From assembly GCA_918807975.1 (NCBI GenBank), contig OU964934.1:12710001-12774000 (forward strand): 64,000 nt of DNA. Direction: 5' to 3'. The notes beneath the pieces were generated by a model, which saw only the letters and a list, made by a program, of their open reading frames with translations, did not search any database and was not told the origin of the DNA. The DNA is from Aplidium turbinatum. Taxonomy: Eukaryota > Chordata > Ascidiacea > Aplousobranchia > Polyclinidae. Position 1 is the stretch's first letter; each line of letters starts with the position of its first letter. Position numbers and translations under genes: made by a program. This document shows, piece by piece, positions 25,363-36,516 of the stretch.

Positions 25363-25470
25363 TCCTGACAGAAAAATACGTCATTTTTACGTTGATTTAA
25401 CAGCAGACGTTAAGACGTGAAGCCGTTAAGACGTTAAATCAACGTAAAAATGACGGATTTTGCTGTCGGA
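25363..25470. mobile_element. Foldback MITE, second intact copy
   Basis: 108 bases with arms containing CGTCATTTTTACGTTGATTT on the left and its reverse complement on the right, outer ends TCCTGACAG and CTGTCGGA, TA on both sides. The loop carries repeated GACGTTAAGACGT words. Same family as 24548-24624 but with longer arms. Confidence 0.75.
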
Positions 25471-27179
25471 TATATTTATCGCCAGTTGTCGAAACACTAT
25501 GGAGGAGGTATTGGTTCATTCAACCAGTTAGCAAATCAGTGCTTTTTTGCAGAACAGGGCTGATTTGTTAAATGGGAAAGGTTACAGCAGTTGTCTGAAA
25601 ACGTAAAGGTTATCATTTGTCAATCATGAACTTGGCGTATCGTTTGCTTTCGAATAATTTTTATGACATTCGTTCAACATTTTGAAACCATAAATCGATC
25701 AATTACTCGCAGTGTTCTCTCCCATTTGACTAGCCGCCATCTGTACATCGTTTTTGCGTTTGGAAATGTCGAAACGATGTCAAATGAGAAGCTTTTGCCA
25801 GCTGGGTTATCATGATAGAACGTCCCTTTTATTTACCAGTTTGACCAGATGCATTTTTTTGCAAGCAACAAAATGATGTCTTGTCAGCTGCATCCCAGGG
25901 GAAAAAATTTGTCGTTTTTCAACGTCTGGCGACGTAAACGTACAAGGGACAACATTCTTTTCTGGGTGGTGATTGCGAAAAGTGCTGGATTGCTGTTATT
26001 TGCAAAGAAATCACATGACTGTGTGAATGGCTTCGAGAAAGGAAATCACTTAATTTTTGCTTCATTTAATCGGCAGATTACGTTGCTATGCATTCATTGA
26101 ATGCGAAATAGTGATGAACTAGTATCAATGACACATTCTGTTACGTGGTAAACTGCGTTGAAAAAAAAAGATTTAAATGCAGTATTATGATCAGAGCGTC
26201 GAAATTTCTTAAACTGGTGTCAATTTGGCACGGCTCCCATCGTTTCAACTGCGTTTTCTTCGTCTACTTTTGTACACAAATATGATCACACAATTTCGCT
26301 TAATAAACTGGAAACATGGAGCTTGAAGTTTCTGAGTTCTGACTGTCGTATGACTGTTTCACAACGTACAGAAAAGCTGACCGTAAAACACGTGAGTTGG
26401 TATTTCTCAAAACTACCATCAGCATTTTTTTTTTGCTACAGCTTGCAACTGTACTTTACTCACTGCCATTTAGGGTCATTTAACCAGGTGTTTTATTTTG
26501 TGGTGATTTGAGTGACATTGGAATGGCTTCAATAGCTTTGATTAGTGTTTTTTGGTTCAGCATTTAGAAAAAAATATAAGTCTTGTAAATTCATGTCACT
26601 TCCTTAGTTAGGTCAATCAGCCAAGGTTCTGTTTTTGCCGATTCCATCATAATGTGAAATGCACTTGCAAAAGCAGAACTCAAAAAGATTTGAGACGATG
26701 AACAACTTTCAATCAAATAAAGTTGATAAAAGACCCGTCGGGACATTTGTAATTCCCCTGCGGTTGTTTACAGTGGAACGTTTTATGTTTCACAGCCTTT
26801 TTTATTTACTTATGGTGAAAACGATCTTTAACGACTTTGCAGCACTACTTTTTGTCTTTTATAGATTTTTCATGCGTCAATAGAATGTAAGGTTGCGACA
26901 GCACACCATTTTTTGTTTTTTTTGTTTTTTTTACTTCGCTGACAAGTCTGAAACTCTAAACAACGTGTTGAAAGAGGTGGGCGGCTGCTATAAATAATAA
27001 AAAAAAAGTTATCAGCGTCTTTCTTCGTTCTCTATGGAAACATCACTCAAATTGTTCTTTTTTCATTGACTCAACGTTTGCATAGTTAAAAGGATTGTTT
27101 TTGAAGCTGGAATTCGGCCAGAAATCCAGTGATAAAAAATAAGACCCTGGCAGTTTGGCAACGCCTTTGCGGCGTTTTA

Positions 27180-27272
27180 CCCAGCTAGCACATTAGCTCT
27201 TTTTTGCATTACTCCAATGTCTGCAGACGTTGAATCAATGTTGAATAGCTCTGATTTCCTCTCTGATTTTTA
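27180..27272. mobile_element. Foldback MITE, decayed copy
   Basis: Starts CCCAGCTAGCACATTAG and contains the family centre GTCTGCAGACGTTGAATCA. The right arm is diverged but still recognisable (AATAGCTCTGATTTC). Confidence 0.55.
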
Positions 27273-27465
27273 GTTTGTATCAAAGCAGGAGTTTTCTTGT
27301 AAGCTTTCCATGCAGAAAAAGTTGTTATTTTTCCATCCTTTCAACTTACCGATGCAAACAATTTCAACTGGCTTCGTTGTTGTGTTGGAACAGAGAAAAG
27401 ACTCTATTTTTACATCGTCTCAACACCCAATTGCAACTAGTTATCTTGCAACTAGAATCTTAATG

Positions 27466-27544
27466 CAGCCAACAAATCAGTCCCTTTTCTATTGAGTCAT
27501 CTGCAGACGTTGAATCAATGTAAAAATGACGGATTTTGTGTCTG
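27466..27544. mobile_element. Foldback MITE, asymmetric copy
   Basis: Right half CTGCAGACGTTGAATCAATG followed by TAAAAATGACGGATTTTG is nearly identical to the intact copies. The left half begins CAGCCAACAAATCAGTC and pairs less well. Confidence 0.6.
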
Positions 27545-28265
27545 TTTTAGGACTCTTGAAATATCATACGATGTAATTTTATTGCTTTAGCTATAAAAGA
27601 CACCCCAAGGGTGTCATATGATATTTTAAGCGTCCCCAATTGTATTTGTAACGTGTAAAAAACCTTCGTTGGGATATGGCAAAGGTTCTCATCATATGAA
27701 AAACAATGTTAAAGCTTGTCTAGTTCTCCACGCAAAAAATTAAAAAACCTCGTTGACGTTTGTGGCAATCTGAACTAAAAAAAAACAAACGGAGCGTTTA
27801 TTTTGCCGGTGAATCAACTGAAAAGCTGACATGTAGGCTATTCAATTATGTGAAATAAACTCCCGAAATGTTTGTTTTACAAACTACAGACGCTAAGGCT
27901 CTCTCAAATGAGGAAGTTATTTTAGCCATTAAGAAAATTCAAAGTTTGAATTTTATGGCCAAAAAAATTGTGTGGGAAACACACGATCAATAAAAAAGTA
28001 ATCTTCAGGAAAATTTCTCAGTTGGCGAGACGAATTTTTATGATACAAAACCGCAGCAATAAAAAAATCAGTTTGAATAAAAATAGCATAAACATACACG
28101 TAATGCGTTTTCATTTTTTAATAATCCTTTGAAAAAAACGCCTGGCTGTTACTTACAAGTTAGTGCTTATTGGCACCAGCCACAGTTTAGGGATTTTTTT
28201 AGTTTTGTTTTGAAATTCGTTGACTTAATGTTAGATGATGATAAAGTATGATCATTTGGATGTTT

Positions 28266-28330
28266 CAGATAACAAATCAGTTGTTTTTTTACTTGAATCA
28301 ATGAAAAATACAACTGGTTTGCTGTCTGGG
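28266..28330. mobile_element. Foldback MITE, short copy
   Basis: CAGATAACAAATCAGTTG pairs with CAACTGGTTTGCTGTCTG across 65 bases, with TTGAATCAATG left at the centre. The termini and centre match the family; the middle is shortened. Confidence 0.6.
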
Positions 28331-29704
28331 TGGTTTGTATTGAATGACTGAAAAGGAAATCTATTTGCTTTCGTTTTGACAGCGATAAACTTTTAACAGT
28401 TTCTTTTTATGAAAAGGCTCAGATTAAAACCAAGAATGAAGACAAATTAGGTTTCTTTGAACAAAAACGCCAAAAATTATGTTTGTTTTTAAGTACTGTA
28501 CCATGAACCAGAAAGCCTGTTCGACTTCGAGTTTCAACAGTGATTTATTGCCAACTACTGCTTGCAGCTTGTGAACCTATTTCGAGTTGTGACTATGTTT
28601 GGTACAATCCGGAAGGCACGAACAACTGTTTTAAAACGGGAGCGATTAAAACAAGAACTACTTTCGCTGAAAAAGTTTGGTTTCCTGGAAAAGAGGAGGT
28701 AGTCTGGAATCGAGTACTGCTTTTTACTTGTTAAAATATCTAAAAATAGCAAGCGATACTTTATTGTTATGAGCGATTGTTTCGTTTGTTTCCTACTCGA
28801 GCGTTTTAACTGCTTTTGACATCAATTGGAGACTCTGTGGAGGTTTTTATCGCTTTTTCATCGCCTGTGGGTGTTTTCTTTTTTCAAGTCATTATTTTTA
28901 CTACGGCAAAAATGTTTTTTTTGGCGAAAAATTCTTCACCAGTTTGAATAGAATTGATAATTTCTAAACAAGAACATATGATTCAAGGACACCCAGTTTA
29001 AATTGTGGCCTACTTTTCAACGTCCGAAATTTTTCCTCTTTTTTTCGAATGGTCGAAACTGTTCCGTCGAAATTGTTTGGAAATCAAACGAAACGGATTT
29101 TTTCACAAACCTTTTCATTTCAAAATAAACGAAAGCAAAACAAGATATTTAGCGTCGAAACAAAAACCTCCTGTTTCAAGCAGCCCTAGAAGCTATGTTG
29201 TATTTTTCATACTCGATTAATTAACTTCAAGTGTTAAAAATTGATGGTTTGTTTACACTGAAAGTTTCAGTTCGGTTTTCAATATCTTTTATTATATGCA
29301 AATTTTTCCGTTTTGTTTTATCTATTATGTTATGTGATCTGTTTTATAAGTTTGCAATTTAACTGGCAGACAATCTTTTAAGTGGTCCACACTTTTATAT
29401 TCCTCAAAGTTTTGAACACTTAAAAATAGCTGATTGCGTGAGGAAAGAAATGAAAGATCAAGTAGACGACACAACAAGGCATGAAAATTATTGTTGCTTG
29501 ATTTTTTTTATTCCACCATTCACACTAAATAGCAGGTAATTCTTGTCACCAACATATATGGTAACCCAGCATGACAATTCTAACTCTCATTCTTGATCGC
29601 GTCACATGATACATAAACATCATCAGTACCACTGAGAGTATTATCTGCATAATCTTTTGCAAAGTTGTTAGCATCTGATGAAGCTATGGTTTCTACAATG
29701 GTAG

Positions 29705-29973
29705 AAGGGGCGTACTCAGGGGGTTAAATGCCCTCCGAAATATTTTAAATAAAAATTTCACACTCTGTTACAGCATCATTTGACAAAATTTTACTATTGA
29801 TTTAGGCAGAAAGTACACCCAGAATGCGCAATTTCAAGGTATTTCTGTCAAAATCGTGTGAGGAGGCCCCCTACATCCTCCTGTGGTGCTTCGCCTTGTT
29901 GCCGGGATTACTCACATTGGCAGAAATACTTATTTGCCCCCCCTCTCAAAATTTTGTGCTGGCTACGTTCCTA
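29705..29973. mobile_element. hAT-type MITE, AGGGGCGTA family copy 1
   Basis: Left end AAGGGGCGTACTCAG, right end CTGGCTACGTTCCTA; 8-bp duplication AATGGTAG at 29697-29704 and 29974-29981 is perfect. Internal words (CTCTGTTACAGCATCATTT, GCACAATTT-like, TTGCCGGG, TTTTGTGCTGGCTA) recur in the copy at 56554-56853, so the two are a family. No frame. Confidence 0.85.
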
Positions 29974-29981
29974 AATGGTAG

Positions 29982-30320
29982 CTAGGCCTACTAGTTGCAC
30001 CATTATGTAAACATTCATGCAATGGTCTACCAATGTGTCACGATCATTGATTGCGCCATCATTACATCATAGTTTTTAGATTCAAAATAGGAAGACGATG
30101 TCTAAGTAAATTCGAGTCATATCAAAAACAGTTATTTTTTTGTTCCATACATTCATAAAGAAGTGAGAACCTCCCCACGGATTGATTACATTTAATTTGT
30201 TTCATGAATAAAGATTTAGGCGATCGACATCAACTGATTGATTTTTTATGCTAAAAAATTGATATATTTTACTTTTATATTTTTCATATCCTGCAGATGT
30301 AGCCTACAGAAAAACTAACA
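29982..30320. other. Between two hAT elements, nothing recognised
   Basis: AT-rich DNA with no exon-like frame or repeat shared with the rest of the window. Confidence 0.4.
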
Positions 30321-30328
30321 TGGGTAAG

Positions 30329-30597
30329 CAGGGCCGGATTTAGCTGATGGGGGGCCCGGGGCACTTTTAGATCGGGGGGCCCCCGTGCAAAAAAAATTTT
30401 CAAGCCTACGGCGCGAAAAACCATCTCTACGTCTACAGTAGCATCAGTCCAGTACTGCACAGCATTTTGCAGAAACTTTAAAGGCCAAAAGGGAAAAAAT
30501 AACACAAAATCACATTTTTTTTCACATAGGGGGGCCCTTCAAAAGTCGGGGGGCCCGGGGCAACTGCCCCCTCTACCCCCCCCTAAATCCGGGCCTG
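30329..30597. mobile_element. hAT-type MITE with CAGGGCCGGATTTAG ends
   Basis: Ends CAGGGCCGGATTTAG and CTAAATCCGGGCCTG are inverted repeats, followed inside by G-rich and C-rich tracts (GGGGGGCCCGGGGC and its mirror). The 8-bp duplication TGGGTAAG (30321-30328, 30598-30605) is perfect. 269 bases, no coding content. Confidence 0.92.
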
Positions 30598-30605
30598 TGG
30601 GTAAG

Positions 30606-31194
30606 TCATGCGTTACCTCAGGTTTCATGTTAGATTAACAATCATCAGGTGCAACACTTAGTCAAATAGAATGAAACACTTATTCAAATACAGATGTAGC
30701 CAAAATATTAAGTGATTCCAAGTAAGAATACAATAAAGTGCTGAAAACTTTTGAAAGGACTTTTTCTTGTTTATTTTTGTTATGTACCTTAGCCTACCTA
30801 CATTATAGATTAACTGAATGGAAAGAAAATCAAATGACTATACGATAACATCGAATGGGTGACGATGATAAGACAACTAAAGTGTAATTAACATCATTAA
30901 GATACGACGTTATTTCGGACAAGTAGCAGCTCATTGAAAAGTGTGTTGATAACTGGGATGGTGCAAGGCGAACGAGCAAAAGGACGACATAAACTAAATA
31001 TTTTGACAATATCAAGAAAATTACGAGACTGCAAAGCACCCCGGAGTTACTCATAACAAAAGACGGATCTAAATGCAAGGAATTTAAGATGGAGGTCAAA
31101 GCTGATCAATGAATTGAAGAAGAGGAAAGTCTACCTCTATTTTTTTCGCGTGGCAAAAACAGGTTAAAATCATTGACGTCACAAAGATTTATAT
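30606..31194. other. Between hAT elements, no gene recognised
   Basis: AT-rich; a minus-strand frame at 30830-31099 has no recognisable domain or splice context. Confidence 0.4.
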
Positions 31195-31336
31195 GTCTGT
31201 GGCAGTAGCGCACCCAGAAAAAAAGTTTGGGGGGGGCTAATTCAGAAATGTCGGCCGAGTGATTTGAGACAATAGTGACAGTGACAATAGGCCAATGCCC
31301 ATCTCTTTTTGATTAATATTTAAAGGCACTCACAGC

Positions 31337-31717
31337 CAGTGGCGTAGCCAGGAATTTTGAAAGAAAGGGGGCCCGACGGCGTGTTCGCCTAAGACGACAC
31401 AAAGCGGCGGTGGGTCTGGGGGGGCCTCCCCCAGAAAATTTTGAAAAATTACTTCGAATTGGTGCATTCTGAGAGCATTTTCAACAAAAAATGTGAGTAT
31501 GAATATTCCTGTAAAATGGTGCTGTCTGGTGGCATAGCAAAAGGATATGATCATGTTTTCTTCGGCATTTTTCCGAAATAAAGTTAAAGTCTCTATGTTT
31601 TCTTTTTAAGAAAGTGAAAGCATCATTCTCAATATCGTGACGTAACACGCGTGTCAAGGCGGGGGGGGGGGGGGGGGGGTGTTGAAACCCTCAACCCCCC
31701 CCCTCGCTACGCCACTG
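31337..31717. mobile_element. hAT-type MITE, CAGTRGCGTAGCCA family copy B (nested)
   Basis: Ends CAGTGGCGTAGCCAGGAA and CGCTACGCCACTG; perfect 8-bp duplication CTCACAGC at 31329-31336 and 31718-31725. Shares the AGACGACAC and CCCAGAAAATTTTG blocks with copies A and C; 381 bases, the shortest of the three. A homopolymer G run of almost 20 lies near the right end. Confidence 0.92.
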
Positions 31718-32099
31718 CTCACAGCCCACAACCCACCGGTTGCCGATACATCAGGATTCGTTCTTTCAATCAGACTAGAAGTTGGCCTAGTGAACCCAAT
31801 GCTACTATATAGCATCACCAGCTTCGATCCTCATCCCTACGTCCACTCTTGCAATCTTCTATAGATCTCGACGTATTCGTCATGTAGGCCTATGACTAGA
31901 TAGAATTAGCTTTCCGTTTGCCAACACAAATAAGTGCGAAAACAAGAACTAGAACGAAACCAGTTTGAAACAAAACACTAATTTTGTAAACAATAAATTT
32001 GATGTGGACGTTTTTTCTACTTACAAAACATTCAAATTTAGTTTGTATTTTCAACTAAAGTCCCAGACGCCTTTGTCTCTCTGCTCAAACGTCGTAGGC

Positions 32100-32430
32100 T
32101 ATACAGTTTTACATGTCCGTGTGATGCGGCATTGACGTACGGTACATCGGTATGTCCAACAGACATTTGACCACGAGTGTACAGGAGCATCTGAACTTTA
32201 TTGAGTTAAAGAAAAGTGCCATTAATGACCATATCATGGAGTGTTCTTTTTGCTGTGATCGAAAATTCTCTGCTGACTCATTTAAAATTTTACGCAAAAG
32301 CAAATCCCAATTTGACACCAAAATTCATTGTTATGATAGGAGGCACTGTTAATCAAACGCTACAACCCAAATTTAAACAAACAATTATTTGCTGGAGGCA
32401 AGTCCATTCTCTTCAACATTTACTTGATGT
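32100..32430 (+). mobile_element. Penelope-like retroelement remnant (GIY-YIG region)
   Basis: The plus strand shows YIGMSNRHLTTSVQEHL followed by a cysteine pair (ECSFCC) and SFKILRKSKSQFDTKIH. This spacing of YIG, H.TTR..EHL, C..C and FKIL fits the GIY-YIG endonuclease tail of Penelope-like elements. The frame is broken. It lies wholly inside the hAT element 31203-32763. The family assignment is by recalled pattern only. Confidence 0.55.
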
Positions 32431-32771
32431 ATCACCTTCCCTGTTCGTAGTTATTTATGTAGTTGCCTTTTCCTAATGTAATTTTACCTTCAAGAAGTTA
32501 AAATTTATTGCATTTCTATAAATATTTTCAGATTCTTGATGATTGCTTAAGTTAAACTGAAAACATTCAACTGTTAAAACTATTTGTTAGTTAAATATGT
32601 AAAATATATTGTTATAATGCTTAGCCCTGTTGTATTGTTGTGTCTTATTCATGTCTAACCTGTAAGCAAAATGTATAAATGAGGAGCATACAAAAACTTC
32701 ATTTTTAGTCGCGGGTTTGGGGGGGGCTTGAGCCCCCTTAGCCCCATGCTGGGTGCGCTACAGGTCTGTGG

Positions 32772-33246
32772 TACAACAAAATGAACTCTTTACCAAAGCT
32801 TTATTATTTTATTGTTATTGAATAAGTGATAAGCCGAGTTAGCAACATTTTACAAACGGTTTAATTATTCATTAACTTAATGCTTCAGTTCTTCTGGTGT
32901 TAAATTAAATCGTTTTCCGGCTTTATAGATTTTTTGGTTTAGACGCAATTAAAACGTCATGAAAAACGCAATTATTTTCTTGTGAGTAGCCACGTGATCA
33001 ATGATTGAAGATCGAAGTCTACGATATAGGCTACTGCTACTGGGTGAGTGGGTGGTATGGTTTGCAGGCGCGGATCCAGCAAGTAACCGGAGGTGGGCGA
33101 TTTCAACAAAACGATGCGTAAGCCCATATTAATCCGACATTGAAAATACACCGTGACTAAAGTTACTTTTTTGTGTTTTAGAGGGGCGATCGCTCCAATC
33201 GCCCCTCTTGGATTAGCCGCTGGTTGTTTTTACTGACCGTCGGTTA
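32772..33246. other. Between hAT elements; contains one old MITE copy
   Basis: AT-rich DNA apart from the MITE at 33065-33222. No gene seen. Confidence 0.4.
33065..33222. mobile_element. hAT-like MITE, CAGGCGCGGATCCAG family, older copy
   Basis: Starts CAGGCGCGGATCCAGCAAG and ends TTGGATTAGCCGCTG. The interior (ATTAATCCGACATTG, AAAGTTAC, GGGGCGATCGCTCCAATCG) matches the copy at 44779-44949. Flanks ATGGTTTG and GTTGTTTT do not match, so the duplication has decayed or the true end differs. Confidence 0.65.
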
Positions 33247-33377
33247 CATTAAGGCAGTGGATAGCGGTTTCCAACCACTGTAGACTTGCGGCACCCTATA
33301 GAAGAGAAGCTATTTTGTGGCACCCTGTGGCTAACCAGCGATCTTTCACTTTGAACGTGGCAGTTTGGTGGAACAAA

Positions 33378-33642
33378 CAGAGACGTAGCAAGCGCCCTCC
33401 GTAGCCTCCGACCGGAGGGGGCCCCGCAAGGAATGAGGGCCCCTAAAATTTTTGGGCGGCGCCGAATGATCCTAACCGCTGTGCGAAACGGTTTGCTGAA
33501 CCGTGCCCTCTCCTGTGTAGGCCTATACATAATATGAACCCTGCATGTTGTGTAAAATAAATACCGCCTTCTAGTTTCTGCGTTGTGAGGGGCTCCGGAT
33601 TTATTTTCGGAGGGGGCCACGTTCTTTGTTGCTGTGGCCCTG
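33378..33642. mobile_element. hAT-type MITE with CAGAGACGTAGCAA ends (nested)
   Basis: Left end CAGAGACGTAGCAAGCG, right end TTGCTGTGGCCCTG, with GGAGGG/CCCTCC tracts inside. Perfect 8-bp duplication GGAACAAA at 33370-33377 and 33643-33650. 265 bases. The long minus-strand frame across it is a by-product of its GC content. Confidence 0.85.
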
Positions 33643-34356
33643 GGAACAAACCTTAACAGTTTCACACCCACCAAACATTTTAAAAATGCTATTTATTCAC
33701 AGTGGCGCCGGCAGGGGGGGGCAGGCGGGGCAGCTGCCCCCCCCAATGTTTTGGGCATCATCTTTTTAATTTTTTTTTTTTATTAATACTTATTAATATT
33801 ATTTTTTTAATATTTGGATCCCAACCTCAAGTAAGTCAACTCAAGTTGCAAAAGGGGGAGGGGGGGGGGGGTAAAAGCTCTTTCTTTAAAAAAAGTATGG
33901 AAAACCTTGATGACTAAATTGTACAGTAGATAAAAAGATTTTCTACAGAAGCAAAGATATATAGACTTTTTAAAGTTTTAACTAACGTCACATTGATGTA
34001 GAAAAATAACAACCTGTTAAATTTTTGATACCTCACACTCCCATGACTTCTTCCGCCCGCATTTTGGCATTGGTTGCTTGCAGTGATTATTTCACTTAAA
34101 CAAAACGTTTTGTTTCAGCAGTTTTGAGTTGTTCAATTCTTAAGTTGTAAAGGAGACTCAATTTCTCTAATATTTATCATTTATGTTTCTTCTTTAATCT
34201 CAGCAGAGTATAAAACTTGTAAAAGTTTTTCATCCATACGACGTCATGAATGCAATTATATCTCAAATCAGCGTAATGACGTGACATCATCTAAACATTT
34301 TACCGAATAATAAATTAACAAATTCGGTCGTCAAAAGTGGTTTGGTGGTGGTAAAT

Positions 34357-34540
34357 ATTACGTAATGAAAAAAATGTGATAAGGTTGGAAGACATTACGT
34401 CATGTATTTTCAATACAAATTGAAGTTTAAAATTTATTCTTTTGTTCATAGTCGTAACTCGTAATCCACCTTCAAAGCGGTATTACAAAGAACAATTTTC
34501 GATAAGGGGGGCATCAAGAATAAGTCGACATGACTTTTAA
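34357..34540 (+). repeat. Internal duplication, first unit
   Basis: About 185 bases from TATTACGTAATGAAAAAA through AGTCGTAACTCGTAATCC to AAGTCGACATGACTTTTAA, repeated with high similarity at 35339-35523 in the same orientation inside the hAT element. Confidence 0.85.
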
Positions 34541-35338
34541 CCCTTAGAAGGTTGGGCTCCTGGACTCTTGCTCAGTTTGGGGGGGGCTGTCGATTCTTCT
34601 TATGCTTTAGGAGTGATATCTCTGTTATTTTGGCACGGTTTCAAAATTTGGGATTCACTTTGTAAAATTATTCACTCTGAGCATATCCGAAAATTAAAAC
34701 TATATGAATTTTAGCACTGCTCATATACGTTGTAATGTTGAGGTCACTTATGAGTGTAATTTGTAGCCTGAGTTTACACATTATTTTTTGGTAGAGTAAT
34801 GAAGAACGTGCATTGTAATGTTGTGATTAATTTTTTTTTACATTATTTTACATACAGCCAATGCCCTTCACGCTGTGAAACAGTTAGGATTAACGAGACA
34901 TGGGCCAAATTAATTACTTTCATCCAGCTGATGGGAAAATGTTTCACAATTAGAATATGAAATATTTCAGAGGATGTGCTGAGAAATACCTTATATCTTT
35001 CAATATATAACCTTTATTCGCTCAAAATTTCAGCTCAATAGAGGTGAATAAAAGTTAGGAAAAATCAAGAAATCTCGTAGTCGCAGCCTCAGTGGTTTTA
35101 GAGATACAACTGTTGATACAAAAAAGTTGAATTGACAACCCCCCAACCTTCAAAGGGTTTGCATTGAGTCAACAGATCTATGCCTTAAGGTTTACGTCAG
35201 CTCCGGAGATCGGTAAAATGTAAGGTTGTCATCTTCGGTGCACCAAGACCATTGATTGATTGGTTTAGTGAGGATTCGTAGTCCCATTGCTTTCATTTTG
35301 AGTGATCATACTGATTTTCAATTTATTCCTACAAGACG

Positions 35339-35578
35339 TTACGTAATGAAAAAATACATAACTAAGGTTGGAAGACATTACGTCATGTCTTTTTAATTCA
35401 AAATGAAGTTTTAAATTTATTCTTTTGTTCATAGTCGTAACTCGTAATCCTCCTTCAAAGCGGTATTACAAAGAACAATTTTCGATAAGGGGGGGCATCA
35501 AGAATATGTCGACATGACTTTTAAGGTTTACGTCAGCCCCCGAGATCAGTAAAATATAAGATTCTCATTATCGTGACT
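35339..35578 (+). repeat. Internal duplication, second unit fused to a second block
   Basis: 35339-35523 repeats 34357-34540. Its continuation AAGGTTTACGTCAGCCCC..GAGATC repeats 35188-35243. In the second place the two blocks are joined directly, while in the first they are separated by about 650 bases. Confidence 0.8.
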
Positions 35579-35697
35579 GTAAGCCGCGGAAACTTTTTTC
35601 TCTAAAAAACATATTCCCGGGAAGCTAAACATTTTTTCCAGCCGTGGTAGAAAACAAGAGAAATTAAATAATATACCACTGTCTAACTGTCTTGCAC

Positions 35698-36516
35698 CAG
35701 TGGCGTAGCCAAGGGAGGGGGGTTCGGGGGTTTCAACCTTTTAAATTGAATTTACGGATGTTAATACATTGTTTACAAGAAAAGCTTTAGCCTATGATGT
35801 AATTTCTCGTCAAACTGTGCAAGGATGCAAGCCATCTGAAACTGCTGAGATCGCATGTTCGATCTAGATTAACATCTAAACAGCTATTCGTTATACAAAA
35901 CTTGAATATATCAGAAATAGCCTAAAGTAACTTCATTGTCTCAAAGCTTTTTGTTTGACACTCATCAAGATGTATGACCTCTATGACGTTACATTTTCTA
36001 AACTTTGGGTTGACTTCAGAGCATAAAAGTTAGTGACTTACCGGAATAAGATCGCTTTTTGAATCAACCAAGGAGAAAATTGATAAATAATAAAACTGTA
36101 ATAATCTCGCAAAAAAAGCAATCAACCTATGTCTCTAAAACAAAGTTTGCCTAATTTTAAACGAAACTGCATTAAAAGAGCGAGTTTTGCCAATACCAAA
36201 CATTCAAATATCTCAGTCTGGAATTAGCAACAAGAAAACACAGAGACTTAGCTTTATTTCCGAAAAATGCCGAAGAAAACATGATCTTATTCTTTTGCTA
36301 TGCCACCGGACAGCACCATTTTACAGAAATATTCATACCCACAATTTTGTTGAAAATGCTCTCAGAATGCACCAAACTGAAAGTAATTTTTCAAAATTTT
36401 CTGGGGGAGGCCCCCCAGACCCCCCGCCGCTAAGTGTCGCCTTCGGCAAACACGCCATCGGGCTGCGCCCGCCGGTTGTCAACACCCCCCTTTCAAATTT
36501 TTTGACTACGCTACTG
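35698..36516. mobile_element. hAT-type MITE, CAGTRGCGTAGCCA family copy C (nested at third level)
   Basis: Left end CAGTGGCGTAGCCAAGG, right end TTGACTACGCTACTG; perfect 8-bp duplication TCTTGCAC at 35690-35697 and 36517-36524. Inverted relative to copies A and B: the shared block reads here as ATTTTCTGGGGGAGG. 819 bases with a private interior. Confidence 0.92.

Larger units (their letters stand above)
23022..29696. other. Gene-poor stretch with foldback MITEs
   Basis: No exon with credible coding content on either strand. The recognisable items are palindromic elements listed separately and further half-copies: CAGCCAACAAATCAGCAC near 23532 and CCAGTTAGCAAATCAGTGC near 25525. The rest is AT-rich DNA without a pattern I can name. 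Confidence 0.45.
31203..32763. mobile_element. hAT-type element with CAGTAGCGCACCCAG ends, carrying other elements
   Basis: Left end CAGTAGCGCACCCAG, right end CTGGGTGCGCTACAG; perfect 8-bp duplication GTCTGTGG at 31195-31202 and 32764-32771. It holds a nested hAT MITE (31337-31717) and a piece of a GIY-YIG retroelement gene (about 32100-32430). No hAT transposase frame, so it was mobilised in trans. Confidence 0.9.

Noticed and set aside
33249-33674. 141-codon minus-strand frame
   Set aside because: It covers the GC-rich ends of two hAT elements; the frame crosses element borders and has no domain.
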